DNA of 64,000 nt, from positions 1,116,001-1,180,000 of the forward strand of contig JAGFBZ010000849.1 in assembly GCA_018398805.1 (NCBI GenBank). The letters are read 5' to 3'. The stretch is from Hirundichthys speculiger (Eukaryota; Chordata; Actinopteri; Beloniformes; Exocoetidae). Made by a program: the position numbers and the translations under genes. The notes beneath the pieces are model-generated. The model was not told where the DNA came from. It was given only the letters and a program-made list of their open reading frames with translations, and searched no databases. Below are positions 22,301 through 33,518 of the stretch, piece after piece. Each line of letters starts with the position of its first letter. Position 1 is the first letter of the stretch.

Positions 22301-23668
22301 ATATTAACATCTGGACTCCTCATTCTTACCAGGGCTATCTCAGGGTCAACGATCCGCATGACCACCTGAGCCTGGAGCAGAGCATAGGCCAGCTGAGGGT
22401 TCTGCAGTAGCATGTTCCTCGCCTCCTGGGGGCTGTTTTGTACACAGAGCTAGTGAAAAGAAAACAAATTTATACAAATCAGGGGAACACTATATATATT
22501 GATTTTATAAATATACAAACTTATAATAAAAAAAAAAAAAAAGTTTTTTCCTACTCAATTATGACTCAGACACAATTTGTGCCCAGTGGACAGCTCTTTT
22601 CAAACCACCGCGTGTCAGTTTCATTCACTCATTGAGTGATCAGTACAGGATGGAACATCAGCAAACATAAACACTTTCCTAGTATCAGAGTGAGGTGATT
22701 AATGAAATGTTTGCTCATTTACCTCCAATAGAGTGAAGGCATCAATCCAGGAAACAGAGGGTTGGTTGCTTAATTGTGCCAAAGACTTAATACAATTATA
22801 ATAACTCAGGAGTATGCCATTTAAGCCTCTTTTGTTCACTGCTTTCAGTTAACGTGATGGCAACTGAACATGTCTCCATCCTAACAGGATGAGCCGTCCT
22901 GGCCCTTTTCCAGATCTATCTAGATATAGAACTCACCTTCAGCATACAAGTCTGAACTCCTGCCATCAGGTTAATGAACAGACAAATCACAGCAGCAGTG
23001 GGCTTGCATAGTTTCTGATCACATCTGATCAGAGGAATGTGACAGATTGTGTTGTTAATAAATAAAGAGCATTGTTCAAATTTTCCTCCTTTGTTGTTTT
23101 ATGCTAAATTATTAGCTGCAGAACAGTTTTTTTTTCTCGCAGTGTCTGAGCAAAATGAATAAGACAACTGCTGTGCAACTGCAGTGGTTAGGGCAGGCGG
23201 CCCATGGACAGAGGCTATAGTCTTCAACGCAGCCGTCACACGTTTCACTCCTGGCCCGTGTGACTCTTTGCTGCATGTCTTCCCCATTCTCTGCACCCTT
23301 TCTATCTGTCTCTCTCTCTACTACGAATAAAGGCCACTAGTGCTGAAAAAAATAAATAAAATGAAAACAAACAAGACAACTGCTCTTCTGTTCTCTGATT
23401 TAATATCAATATTTTCTGCTACTTCCATCAACGACCATTGTTTTACACAACAACTTTGCATTTCCCAAATAAATATTAAGACCAGGGTTTCCGTTGTCTG
23501 GTAATTGCCGGACTTTGTCCGGTAAAATATGCCGAAGTCCGGTATTTTATAATCTCTCCGGTCAAAATGTCCGGTGAAAAAACTCCTCCCAAGCACAATT
23601 TCAGTTGTAATAGAATGGGTAATTTCCACATCATTTTATGAAAAAACATATACTTTTACGAATAAGTA

Positions 23669-23700
<32 letters not shown>

Positions 23701-26700
23701 ATGAATGAATGTAGTCTATATGTGGAACGAAACTTTTTTTCTGCGTGGAACGAAACTTGTCGCATTTGTTTCATTAAATCTAACAAACGGCGCACCACAA
23801 CAGAGAGGTCTTTGACATGGCGAAACAGGCTAATCCTTAAAAGCTATTTTCTAAAACTAAAAAGAACTCTAATGGCGAAGGTGATGATGAGTCTAACTCT
23901 AAAGGCTATCTGAAGAGATGGAGACTACCACAGATGATGCTGTGGCTCCCGCCGAAAATATTTATTTATTTTTTGAAGTTACGCTCGTGAGTCAATTGAC
24001 GGGACTTATTTTATTTGAAATAGCCTGTTTTTCAATAAAAAATACTATTAAATGACTTGCATTGATATCGTACTACTGCATATGATTTATTTTTAACCTC
24101 AATAAATTCATATAGCCTATGTGACCGGAATTTCAATCATTTGTCCGGTAAATTGAAAACCTGCCGGTCACATTGTCCGGTGCCAATTTTTTCTAGCGGA
24201 AACACTGATTAAGACTTATGATTAGGGTTGGGCATTGTTTGGATTTTAACGATTCTGATTCTCTATTTCGATTCCTGTTCGAAACGATTCTCGATTCTGA
24301 TTCTTTGATGTGCAGGTCAACAGATCGCAACTTATCTAACAGTAGAATTTTTTCACAAAAAAAAAAAACTGTGACACATTTACACAGGCAACAGGCCATT
24401 TTTATTCTTACACATGCTTGCATGCACATATGCATACACAGAATTCTCTCACAGCCTAAATGTTAAACAACTTACAGTTGGCAGTTTGCCTCCAAAATAC
24501 ATTTTGCCCAACAGGAAAAAATGAAATCAACAGTTTTTGTTTAGGAAGATTAACATATCTGCTCTTTCAGAAACAGACAGATAAACGCAGACAAAAACAT
24601 AACCTCAAGAGCCAAACTCAAGAGCGCCGTCTCTTGGGACCCATGTTGTGGCGAGTGAAGTCCCGTCGGCGACGGACGTGACGTCGCCACTAGCGCAGAG
24701 TTGAGTATGCCGAGCGGAGTAACATCAACAAACTAGTGTAGTAAATCAAAACAAAAAAAATAAAAATAAAAAATAGCGCCGACATTTAGGAACCGAAAAA
24801 AGTAATCGAAATTCAAAAATCTTCTAAACGATTCCAGAACCGGACGTTAGGAACTGATTCCTACTTGGAATCGTTTTTCGGTCCCCAACCCTACTTATGA
24901 TGATACAACATGATTCTGCCTGAATGCCTTCACTTAAAAATAGTGAGGAAGCCATTAATGTTGTGTGTTTCATGTCCTGAAAAAGGCTCCAGTAACGAAC
25001 ATTAAACAACCAGGGAGCAATAAAGACCCTCTTTGTCCCTGTCACCAAAAGTCAACAGGAGCTTCTCAAACAGTCCACACCACTCCAATTTTATCTGCAC
25101 TTCACTGGTTACCTGTCCAGTTGAGAACTGATTTTAAAATTTTAGTGCCAACATTAAGAGCATGACATGGTCAGGCCCCTCAACACATCACAGATCTCTT
25201 GGTCAGACTCTTCTAAATGCTCTCTCTGTTCCTCGGTTCAAAACCTTCTCAAAAACTCAGGGGAGAGTGTCCTTCCCAGCTGTAGCCTCCAGACTGTAAA
25301 AGGCCTGCCCCTGAGGGTTGCTGATTTTTAAAACAAGCAGCTGAAGACACTTTAAAACTAAAAGCCTGTCTAAATATGTTTTTTTTTTTTGGCATTTCTT
25401 TTATGTTACTGTATCTTAATCATGCCATTATTGTATCTATATTGCAGCACTTTGCAATTTTGTCTGTGAAAAGTATATAAATTGAGTTTACTTACTTCCT
25501 CAGATTTAAAACCCTGTGAAAATTTCAGTGCGTTTGTTTTTTTTAATTTGGCTGTATTAACAGCTCTGGTTGAAACAAGGTCAGCAAAATGGCATACACG
25601 AGGAACAGGTAGCACAACCAAACCATTTATCATTTCTCTGGATGACTCTGGCACCGTACATGCACCTTTGATCAACACTGCTGCAGTGTGAAAGTAACTT
25701 GCAGATACAGTCTGCAAGTTAGTGAAAGTAGTTATCTCATCTCTGGATATAATCAGGTTAATCATTGTGAAATGCTACTCAAATAAAGGAAGAATAACAA
25801 GCCAGAAAGATCTCAAATAGATAAAAGGCAATGCAATAAGCCAACTTACCTTCATCTGTTTCATGAGTTCAAACATCTGCTCAGGCGGCAGGCTGGCCAC
25901 AGCTCTGCTGATGGACTCTGGAGCCTCTTCTGGTGGAACACTATCTCCATAAGGAGACTCTATAATGGGCGCTCCTGTCCCCAAACCTGCGCAAGACAGA
26001 GCAGACCTGTTATTCTGAACAAAATGCCACTCCGTCGTTTCAAACACAGTAACCTAACGTAAGAGAAAACTCAGGACATACTTTTGAGCTCCTCTTTGTT
26101 TTTCTCGCTTGCTGCATTGTCGACTCCTGAGAGCCCGACCACTGAACTCTCTCCCGTTCAGGTTCCGCATGGCACTGAGGGCCGTCTCCTGGTCTTGATA
26201 TTCACAGAAGCCATACCCCTTTGGCTTTCCTGTCTCCCTGTCATACACTAACCTGAGATCAGGAGAGCACATGGAATCAAAACACTGTGAGCACGATGAA
26301 AGATATCTCTTTTAAAATCCACCTTTTTGTTGTAAAACGCAAACCCACAGTGAGAATAGATTTAACCTGGTATGGTCTTAGAAACTGAATTTCAGAGACA
26401 ATAAGTAAACCGAACTTACCTGAAGCTGACAACTAGTCCTACTTCAGAAAATATGTCTTTCAGTTGTTCTTCTGTGGCTTCATACGGAATATTTCCCACT
26501 GAAGTATGAATGAAGATATACAGATATACAACGTTAAAATACACATATTAAAAACACACACTTGTATTGAGAGTCTGTTGTCTCGTATTTCAGGTACATC
26601 AGCGTTAACTTTTGTTCCCTCGTCCCCAGCTAACAGCAACACCAACTGGACACGCAGGTTCGTGAGCTTTCAGTCTTTAGCGCTTTGTTTATCATCTCAT

Positions 26701-26835
26701 CATAACGTCTAATAGAGTGATGCAACCTCAGACTTACCAAACACAGATCCGCAGAGACCGGTCCACCGCCGGGTCTCTGTTCGCGGCCGCAGCGGCGGCT
26801 GCAGCAGCCGCGTTAACTGCGGCTACACTCGCCAT
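15135..26835 (-). CDS. cstf2: Cleavage stimulation factor subunit 2 (CstF-64), 13 exons, two frameshifts
   Basis: Nuclear mRNA 3'-end processing factor; its N-terminal RRM binds the GU-rich element downstream of AAUAAA. Exons in transcript order: 26738-26835, 26420-26498, 26082-26252, 25850-25986, 22330-22449, 22078-22197, 21167-21284, 19772-19831, 16892-16991, 16116-16315, 15677-15801, 15479-15562, 15135-15260. The joined model is about 511 residues; human is 577. The RRM holds [13 protein letters not shown] and [14 protein letters not shown]. The hinge (CstF-77/symplekin binding) has [15 protein letters not shown] and [21 protein letters not shown] Pro/Gly/Met-rich middle follows, then the conserved C-terminal helical domain ([20 protein letters not shown]). 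The MEARA pentapeptide array of the human protein is nearly absent, and a ten-Ala run follows the start. One extra base at 26748 and one at 26126-26127 shift the frame within the RRM. The 60-bp exon at 19772 is supported mainly by phase and weak similarity, and has a weak donor. Confidence 0.95.
16322..16388. repeat. (CA)n/(TG)n microsatellite at a cstf2 splice acceptor
   Basis: About 33 CA units on +, hence TG on the cstf2 sense strand. It ends five bases before the acceptor TTTAG of the exon at 16116-16315, where a polypyrimidine tract is expected. Confidence 0.95.
20937..21115 (+). mobile_element. Tc1-like transposon fragment (same family as 40.2 kb)
   Basis: CCAGGTGCTGCTAATCA, then TCTGGGGCATTCAGGTGTGT and an ACACAATGCC start region, parallel 40,230-40,370 in the same order. 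Only the 5' portion is recognisable. It lies in a cstf2 intron. Confidence 0.55.
23483..24207. mobile_element. hAT-type non-autonomous element (725 bp), 8-bp TSD
   Basis: Ends CAGGGTTTCCGTTG and AGCGGAAACACTG are inverted repeats of CAGnGTTTCCG type. The flanking 8-bp duplications are identical: ATTAAGAC at 23475-23482 and 24208-24215. TCCGGT-type motifs recur near both ends. A (GT)n tract lies inside at about 23,670-23,695. I see no transposase. It lies in a cstf2 intron. Confidence 0.9.
24223..24893. mobile_element. Second hAT-type element (671 bp) abutting the first, 8-bp TSD
   Basis: Ends TAGGGTTGGGCATT and GGTCCCCAACCCTA are imperfect inverted repeats. The flanking duplications CTTATGAT are exact (24215-24222 and 24894-24901). 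CGATTCTGATTC-type subterminal motifs recur, as usual for transposase-binding regions. No transposase is present. Confidence 0.88.
24970..25330 (+). mobile_element. LINE 3' fragment (L2/CR1-like reverse transcriptase tail)
   Basis: Translates in broken frames to [19 protein letters not shown] and [15 protein letters not shown]. These are hallmark C-terminal segments of L2/CR1-clade ORF2 proteins (LHWLPV..RI.FK; LAP.YI.DLL). No ORF survives. Confidence 0.75.
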
Positions 26836-26935
26836 TTTAGGGACAGAAATGAGCGTGACACTAACAGGATATCAGCAGAGACAACTTCCGTTTGTAGGAA
26901 AAGGGCGGGGCCTAACGGCGACTGCGTCACCTTTC
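26836..26935 (-). promoter_or_regulatory. cstf2 promoter (TATA-less)
   Basis: Directly upstream of the cstf2 ATG: an ETS-like ACTTCCG, a GC box GGGCGGGGCC near 26904-26912 and a CRE-like TGCGTCAC near 26925. This is a typical housekeeping promoter composition. It is assigned from motifs only. Confidence 0.5.
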
Positions 26936-28019
26936 TTAACCTACAGACACAATATAACTGTACGGCCGTTGCGTTTTAATTGTTTTCATAATTACCCAAC
27001 AATGAAGAACGCTCGCGTGCAAGCGAGGAGTGTTGCGGAAAAATTGGTCACCAGAGACTGACAGAAAACAGGTGGCGCTGTTGTCACGTTGAGATGTTTC
27101 CCGCTGAATTTCAGCGCTAAAATGGTTTTAAAGAAAAAAAAAAAGAGAAGAAGGTGGTTATTAAAAACGAATGAAAAAACCAAACTCCATTAGATGAAGT
27201 TTTTCAACAGCAAACAATTTGGTGAGTATTTAAAAAATATATATTCTTTTTATTGTTTATGAACAAATTCCCTAAAAGCCTCGGAATATAAAGGGTTTGT
27301 TAGTTAACGGTTAATAATATTTAACACCTGTAAAGTCTGATTCAGATAGTCAGGCAGGTGTAAATTAAAATTAATTAAATGATTACACTCAAAACATCTG
27401 TCCATCTGTGGTTCCCCTGTAATGACGCTCAAACTTGAATAAGGGTGGCTGGTGGAGCTAAAAAAAAAAAGAAAAACTCACACACCTATTTCCTCGTCAT
27501 AGCTAATTGTAATATATCATGGATAGGATCTGAACAATAAAATAACATTTTAAAAAGTAATACAGTTATAATTGTATTACTAATAAAATAATAAGTCATT
27601 ATATAATATTAGTAATGAAATATTATTTAATAATAAATGTATTTAAGATGTTTTTTAAGATGTTTTTTTAATTAAAAATTTTTTCCCTCATTCAAAGTCA
27701 TGAGATTAAACAATAATCAAGGTATGGCCCACAGAAAATGAAAAGGAACCTTTATCGCGTGCCAGCTGGATCTTCTTTCCACCGTTATCCCATTATAAGG
27801 ATGCCATTCAACCAAATTTCAACCACAAACACAATTAGGCAATCTCATTTTTATTACGTGTTATACCTGTAATGCTAATCCATAGCAAACGGTAATGTAA
27901 GGGCATTTAATGGAGGAAAGCAGTTCCCTCTGAATAAGTGCTTGATGATAGGGAAGTAAAACACTCAGTTTTAACAGGTAAAAGTATCAGTCTCAGGGAA
28001 TCCAGCCATCTACTTAAGC
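26936..28019. other. Intergenic sequence upstream of cstf2
   Basis: AT-rich from about 27,200 on, with poly-A runs and TAATA-rich stretches at 27,540-27,690. No gene, RNA or element is recognised. Confidence 0.5.
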
Positions 28020-28316
28020 CAGTGGTGCGCAAACTGTGGTACGCGTACCACCAGTGGTTCGCGAGCGCTCTCTGGTGGTACGCGGGGGAACGTCATGACT
28101 TGTCAATGCATGACAATGCATTATAAATACAGCATTTCAAATGAAATTCAGGTAACGATAAATAACCACAATAAGGAATAAACATCACTCCTGTGTGTTT
28201 AAAGCTAATTGAGATGGCATATATGGCTATATTTTAAAATTCGTCATCATGGTGGTAATCAGAGAGCTGAATAGTTTCTCAGGTAGTACGCAGCATTAAA
28301 AGTTTGAAAACCACTG
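28020..28316. mobile_element. hAT-type MITE (297 bp), 8-bp TSD
   Basis: Ends CAGTGGTGCGCAAACT and AGTTTGAAAACCACTG are inverted repeats. Target duplications ACTTAAGC at 28012-28019 and 28317-28324 are exact. There is no coding capacity. Confidence 0.92.
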
Positions 28317-28575
28317 ACTTAAGCTAATTGACTGCAAGAAAAATAAACAAGCAAGAGAGACAGAAAGTTACTTGGAGTAAATTATAGACATTGGACAGAT
28401 TGGCCAGGCCTATAAAACTGTATATCCACCCAATTATAGTGGAATGTGGACAAATATCTTTGAAATTACATCAAAGTGGCTAAGGTTAATGGCTTGTTTA
28501 AGAAAAGTCAGACTTCTCTTTTGATTTTTCATTGAACTACTGTAAATATTTTACACGATAAAACAAATGAAAATG

Positions 28576-29372
28576 GCATGGACAAATATGATACCCTCTA
28601 CGTCTTATTTTGTTGCAGAGCCTTTAGCAGCAATCACTAATAAGTGATCTCTGTAGCTCTCAATCAAAGTTTTCCAACTGCTAACGGGTATTTTTCCTGA
28701 TCGAACTGCCACAGCTATTTTTCTTTGAAGGGTGCCTTCTCCACACTGTATTTTTCAGATTTTTTTCATACATGTTTGATAGAATTAAGATCAAAGCTCA
28801 TAGGCGGCTATTTGAAAAAACTTCCCTTTTTTCAAATCAGACTATCTTGGGTGCTTTTTGCAGTGTGTCGTGGGTTACTATCCCTTTGAAGGACCAATGA
28901 CCTGCGACTAAAGCTGAGCTTCCTTACGCTGGGCAGTATGTTTCACTCCAGAGTCCTCCAGCAGTCTTGACACTTCACTGTGCTCTGAATGGATTCAAGG
29001 TCCCACATACCAGACGCAGTAAACAGCCCCAAACAAAACTGAGCCCCATCCACGATTCACAGCAGGTATGATGTTCTTTTCTTTGAAAGCTTTATTATTC
29101 CATACACGGTATCCTTCTGATCAACCTGGGGTTGCATTTCCTTTTGCCATCACATCCCAGGAGGCTGGTTACAGTCACACTGACCTTAAACTTGATAATA
29201 TTTGCAACTGCTATCACAGAAACATAAAACTGCATGGGGATGGTCTTACACACTTTACCTTGAACGTGCTTATCTATAACTTTCTTTTTGGGCTCCTCAG
29301 ACAGCTCTTTCCTTTGCTTACGCCAGTCGATGGTCAGCTTGGTGCAGACAAAGATACTAAGTATCACAAGAC
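28576..29372 (-). mobile_element. Tc1-like transposon, internally deleted
   Basis: The + strand reads as the complement of a Tc1-like transposase gene. The minus strand near 29,367-29,095 encodes an N-terminal DNA-binding part (RKELSEEPKKKVIDKH, VANIIKFK, GKRKCNPRLIRRI), and 28,840-28,990 covers the later catalytic half. The middle is missing and the frames are broken. The exact ends were not located. Confidence 0.75.
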
Positions 29373-31690
29373 CCCAAATCTAGGTGAGTTGAAATGGAAA
29401 GGTCAAGGAGAGAAAATAGAGATCAAGAAGGACAAGGTTTCATTTTTTTTTTTTTTTCCCTTGATCGCCATAGGAGTGTGTGAATGAACAACCTCACCCC
29501 AGTAGGGAGACAGTGGGAGGATGGGGAATGCACATTAATGTTTTTTTTTTTTTCTTTGCTGAACAGGAGCGTGTCTTAGATGTCAGCATCACTGTACACA
29601 GATTTTGCACATTAATTGCAGATAAGACCTCAAACAGAGTAGAAGTGGGGTAGAAGGGCTCTTGTGCTTGTTGACAGTGGAAGGTGTGATCCTGGACCCG
29701 CTGCTATAAAAGAACGCCTCTGTACCCCAGATACTAAGCTGCCGTGGCTCTGAGTTTCCGTCCACGCTGGTCTACTAAGTGAATTCACCTGGATTACTTG
29801 CCAACGCTGCATGTGACTTCATCAACTCGGTTGTTTACAGGCGACTGACACAAAACCCCAACGCATGTGATCCCTGGAGATTTAGTCACGCTACTGTCTC
29901 TGATACACTTCCCAGTTTGACATCAGACGTTTATTTTAATTTTATACTTTATTTTTTAACATATTTATTTCATTTTCTTGACTAATTTACAGTGCAGTAA
30001 AATGAGTCTTCCCCTATTGGGAACCTTGTAATTAAGGTTAAACGGCTCCTTTGAGCTATGGCTATAGTAGAATGATTTATAATCATTTTAGGTTTACCTT
30101 AAATATGTCCAGGATCTTTCACAACATCTTTGTCAAATCAACTATACACCCTTTCTTTTCATGTTCTTACTGGTTTACTCTATCATATTCTAAAAGTATG
30201 CAGATATAAATGAAACAATTACTATTAATTTAATCACTTTTCATCAGGAGTGAAGCATTGTTTCAATGAGCTATAAGGATATCAACACAATTGTCCATGC
30301 CTGTAGCTTCAGAGCCAAAAAGAGAAGAAAAACACGCAAAGTAACAGGGGAGATACATAATGTTAATGAAATGCAAAAATTGAATTAAAAAAAAACTATA
30401 TGGGAGGTGCTCCAGCAGCCAGGCTCTAAAGCTCCAGAACTAAGGGATGGTTCAGGGTCATCTGGGCCAGCCCTAACAGTCAGCTTTATCAACAAGTAAA
30501 GTTTCAAGCCTAACCTTAAAAGAGGAAAGTATATTCTGTCAGTGTAACTACTAATGTGACAGTTGAGATTCACACAAACCCCCTAATAATGATCTAAATT
30601 ATTACCAGTTTGAGATAACTATCCCAAATCATGCCTCTTTACAGCAAACTAAGATAAGCGTTACATTTCTCCAGAATGTTTTTCAAATGACAGTTTAACT
30701 CTACAGTTTAACCCAGTATACTCTAGTTTTTCAGTTCTGTCCTAAGACGAATGTTTACATTTTTTGTGTTGTTTTTTTTCAGTCTTGCCTTTTATAATTT
30801 ATTGATAGCTAGAAGAAGGTACATTGACACATCTTATTTTATTTTTACATTAAAGCAGTCCAAATTAACCATTTGCAATCTTTAGCTCAGTGGGTTCGTA
30901 TGACAGTGCCTTAGATTTACTTTTGTTTGGTTTCTTATTCAGACACTCTCCTTTTCTCTTGTTTATTTTCTTGAGTCTCAGTTGCCTGCCACAATTTCCA
31001 GTCCTGTGAGCGAGCTTCATTGTTACTGATGTGTGACATAGTGCCGTAAAACAATACGCAGTTGTCCCAAGAGACGACCAGGATGGGAGTTGTTTTAGCT
31101 GGCTTTTGCCAATTGCATGTGATTTTGGACAAAGGAAGAAAAAAAAGATAAACCTGTTATGGTATATTAAAAATATAAATAATCAAAGAGAGCAAAACAT
31201 TTATTTTCTAATGTTTATGCACTTACATTGCATTGCTGTTTCTGTCAAACCAGAAGGACGGCTGCTACATGCCAGTATATGGAGGCATAAAATACATAAA
31301 ACAGCAACTCAATGACTCTTACAAGCAAATTCATTCCAATTCAACATATCTCCCACACATTGTAGAGGAAATAAGGGTGTCAAGTTTTTATCAGAAAGCC
31401 ACCACTTCATCCTGGTGTCATGACTGACCATTTTAAAACATGGCAGAATATTCCTGCAACACTGATATTTTACATCTTTTCACAAACACGCATCTGAAAT
31501 GGTGTTTGGAATCCTCAGTTCAAGCTGAACAATGGTTTTCCTCTGTGTGTGCTCATCTAATGAATGCATATTAGTAGCGTTGTCTAACAGATGTATTATT
31601 CTGCCTTTGATATGATGTGGTTGTGAGGTAAATACCACCAACTTTGCCATCAGCTGATTTTCAGAAAGAACATATCCTTACACACTGAAT
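29373..31690. other. Intergenic, no recognised gene
   Basis: AT-rich sequence with T runs at about 29,440 and 29,540. ORFs are short and lack family features. Nothing further is supported. Confidence 0.5.
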
Positions 31691-31700
31691 AAAAATCGCG

Positions 31701-31773
31701 TGGTTCCACTGGGGCTCGAACCCAGGACCTTCTGCGTGTAAAGCAGACGTGATAACCGCTACACTATGGAACC
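31701..31773 (-). tRNA. tRNA-Val (anticodon UAC)
   Basis: The reverse strand gives a 73-nt cloverleaf: acceptor GGTTCCA pairs with TGGAACC before discriminator A. The A box is TAGTGTAGCGGTTATCA and the B box is GGTTCGAGCCC. The anticodon loop CTTTACACG places TAC as anticodon. A T5 run (A5 at 31691-31695 on +) lies just downstream as a Pol III terminator. It has no intron and appears intact and functional. Confidence 0.97.
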
Positions 31774-32091
31774 GCTGATAACACGGCAGAGTGGATCTAT
31801 AGTTATACGAATACGTACGGATCCCACTCGGCAGTGGACAAATCGTATGTTGGATAAAGGAATGACGGTTCCGAGGGTCCTGTTATATTCACCGCTCTGT
31901 TCTGTTCCGCCATCTGTCCTCGGCTCGTTCGCTATAGACTGCAGCGTGCCTCTGCCCTGTTGTCCCTCAGAAAACCTCGACAGGATATTAGCCCAATCCC
32001 CGAGTTTGCTAGTGTTTATATTAAGAAGAGATTTGAGCTCTCTCGAGACGGTTTGCTTTTGTGGCCGATTACACATCGTGACTGCCGCCAT
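31759..32091 (-). CDS. Uncharacterised ORF (110 aa) running into the tRNA gene
   Basis: Starts at ATG 32091 in a good context (GGATGGCGG), with an in-frame upstream extension to 32229. The product begins MAAVTMCNRPQKQTVSRELKSL and contains a polar, Gln/Gly-rich stretch, but no signal peptide, membrane segment or domain I can name. The last codons overlap the 5' end of the tRNA. It could be a 5' exon using the donor-like GCG/GTGAAT near 31,890, or chance ORF in a moderately GC-rich patch. No downstream exon was found. Confidence 0.25.
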   Translation of the reverse strand: MAAVTMCNRPQKQTVSRELKSLLNINTSKLGDWANILSRFSEGQQGRGTLQSIANEPRTDGGTEQSGEYNRTLGTVIPLSNIRFVHCRVGSVRIRITIDPLCRVISGSIV

Positions 32092-32229
32092 CCGGCAGTC
32101 AAACTGCAGCCTGTGAACTGAGGCAGTCGACTTGGCGGATCGCCGTCGTCTGTCTTTCTCGCCAGCCTTCTGCCAGCATGGCTCCAACTCGCGCCACAAC
32201 AAATCAGGATTTGCGTTTGTCTGCTGCAA

Positions 32230-33518
32230 AGATTATTTTTCAATTTCTTTTCAGCATGAGTGAGGTATGCATGTGTTTAAACTTGAGATTTCAAATCTGA
32301 AAAGACACTGTCTGGGCCGTTTTCCCAGCATGCTGTCTACTGTCAAAAATGACGCGATGGCAGATCAAAGCTGTCTGACAGTGAGAGCTCACAGACAATA
32401 AAGTTGGTCATGACCGTATTTTTCAGAAAAGAATCTGCTTACACAGAAGCCTCCAGTGTTTAACAAGAAATGAGGGGTGTGTGGGCAACTAAAATGTGTT
32501 AAATATTTCTCAGCAGATGCTCTTGGAAGGTTTAAACATTATTCATCACCGCTTGTGTGTGACATACAGAGAAGCAAATAACAGCAATACAACTGAGTGA
32601 ATCAATCGAACTCTTAAACATGTTACTAAAGCCTCAACTATAAAGCATCATCCCCATCCCATCTGTCTCAACACAAAGGCTTGGTCGGTGTTAGTCCTAT
32701 AGCCACGCATCTTAAACTCTGCTTCTGCTACATTTATGTTGATTTTTTATTCCCTTGATGTTGCAGTGCACATTCACTCATCTCAAATGAACTCACTTTT
32801 TCTCCTCAGTCCTGCACTGCTGCGTGTGTCAGTTATCTCTGAGGATTTTTGCTGTGGTCACTGCATCACCGTTCAAAACTGAATTTCTAAGCAGTCACAG
32901 CTCGTTGGATTCATTGTGCTTGAAATGCTCTGAATGTGCATGCAAGGAGATTTTGGTATTGGAGTGGGTTCATCACTGATTGATGGTCACTTTGAAGATC
33001 CTCCATCAACTGACCAGACTGAGTCAGAAAAATCAGTCACGAGGCTGAAATCAGTGATTACAATTCTTCCTCTTTTCCTCCTCTTTTAAAAATATTCAGC
33101 CTCTGCGTTAATATTTAATTTTCAGCTATTCTGACTCCCGCGTCTGTAAGTGGTAATTACTGAAGGGCGGTGATGCTTTACTCAAAAACATGGCAATGAC
33201 ACGTGCATCTGTTTATCATATGGGGTACAATAACACACCTTGAAAGCCAGCCAGAGCATAAAATCTCACCGATCCTACCTTCATCACAGCAGGTGACAAT
33301 TAATAGATAAGAATGTGGGCATAATTAAAATTAAAGACGTGCTAGATCTGTTCCACAGGGTCTGAATTTGTCAGGCGACAATGTATGTTACTAGAAGGTA
33401 GTATCATATATGGAACATGAAGCAAGCATACACATTAGCTAATGAATTCCAAAGAGAACGTGTAATATACAACCACATTTCCAAATGTAATTAACGTAAT
33501 TAAAATTAGGTTGTGCAT
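32230..33518. other. Intergenic, no recognised gene
   Basis: Mixed-composition sequence with no ORF, RNA gene or repeat boundary I can support. Confidence 0.5.
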
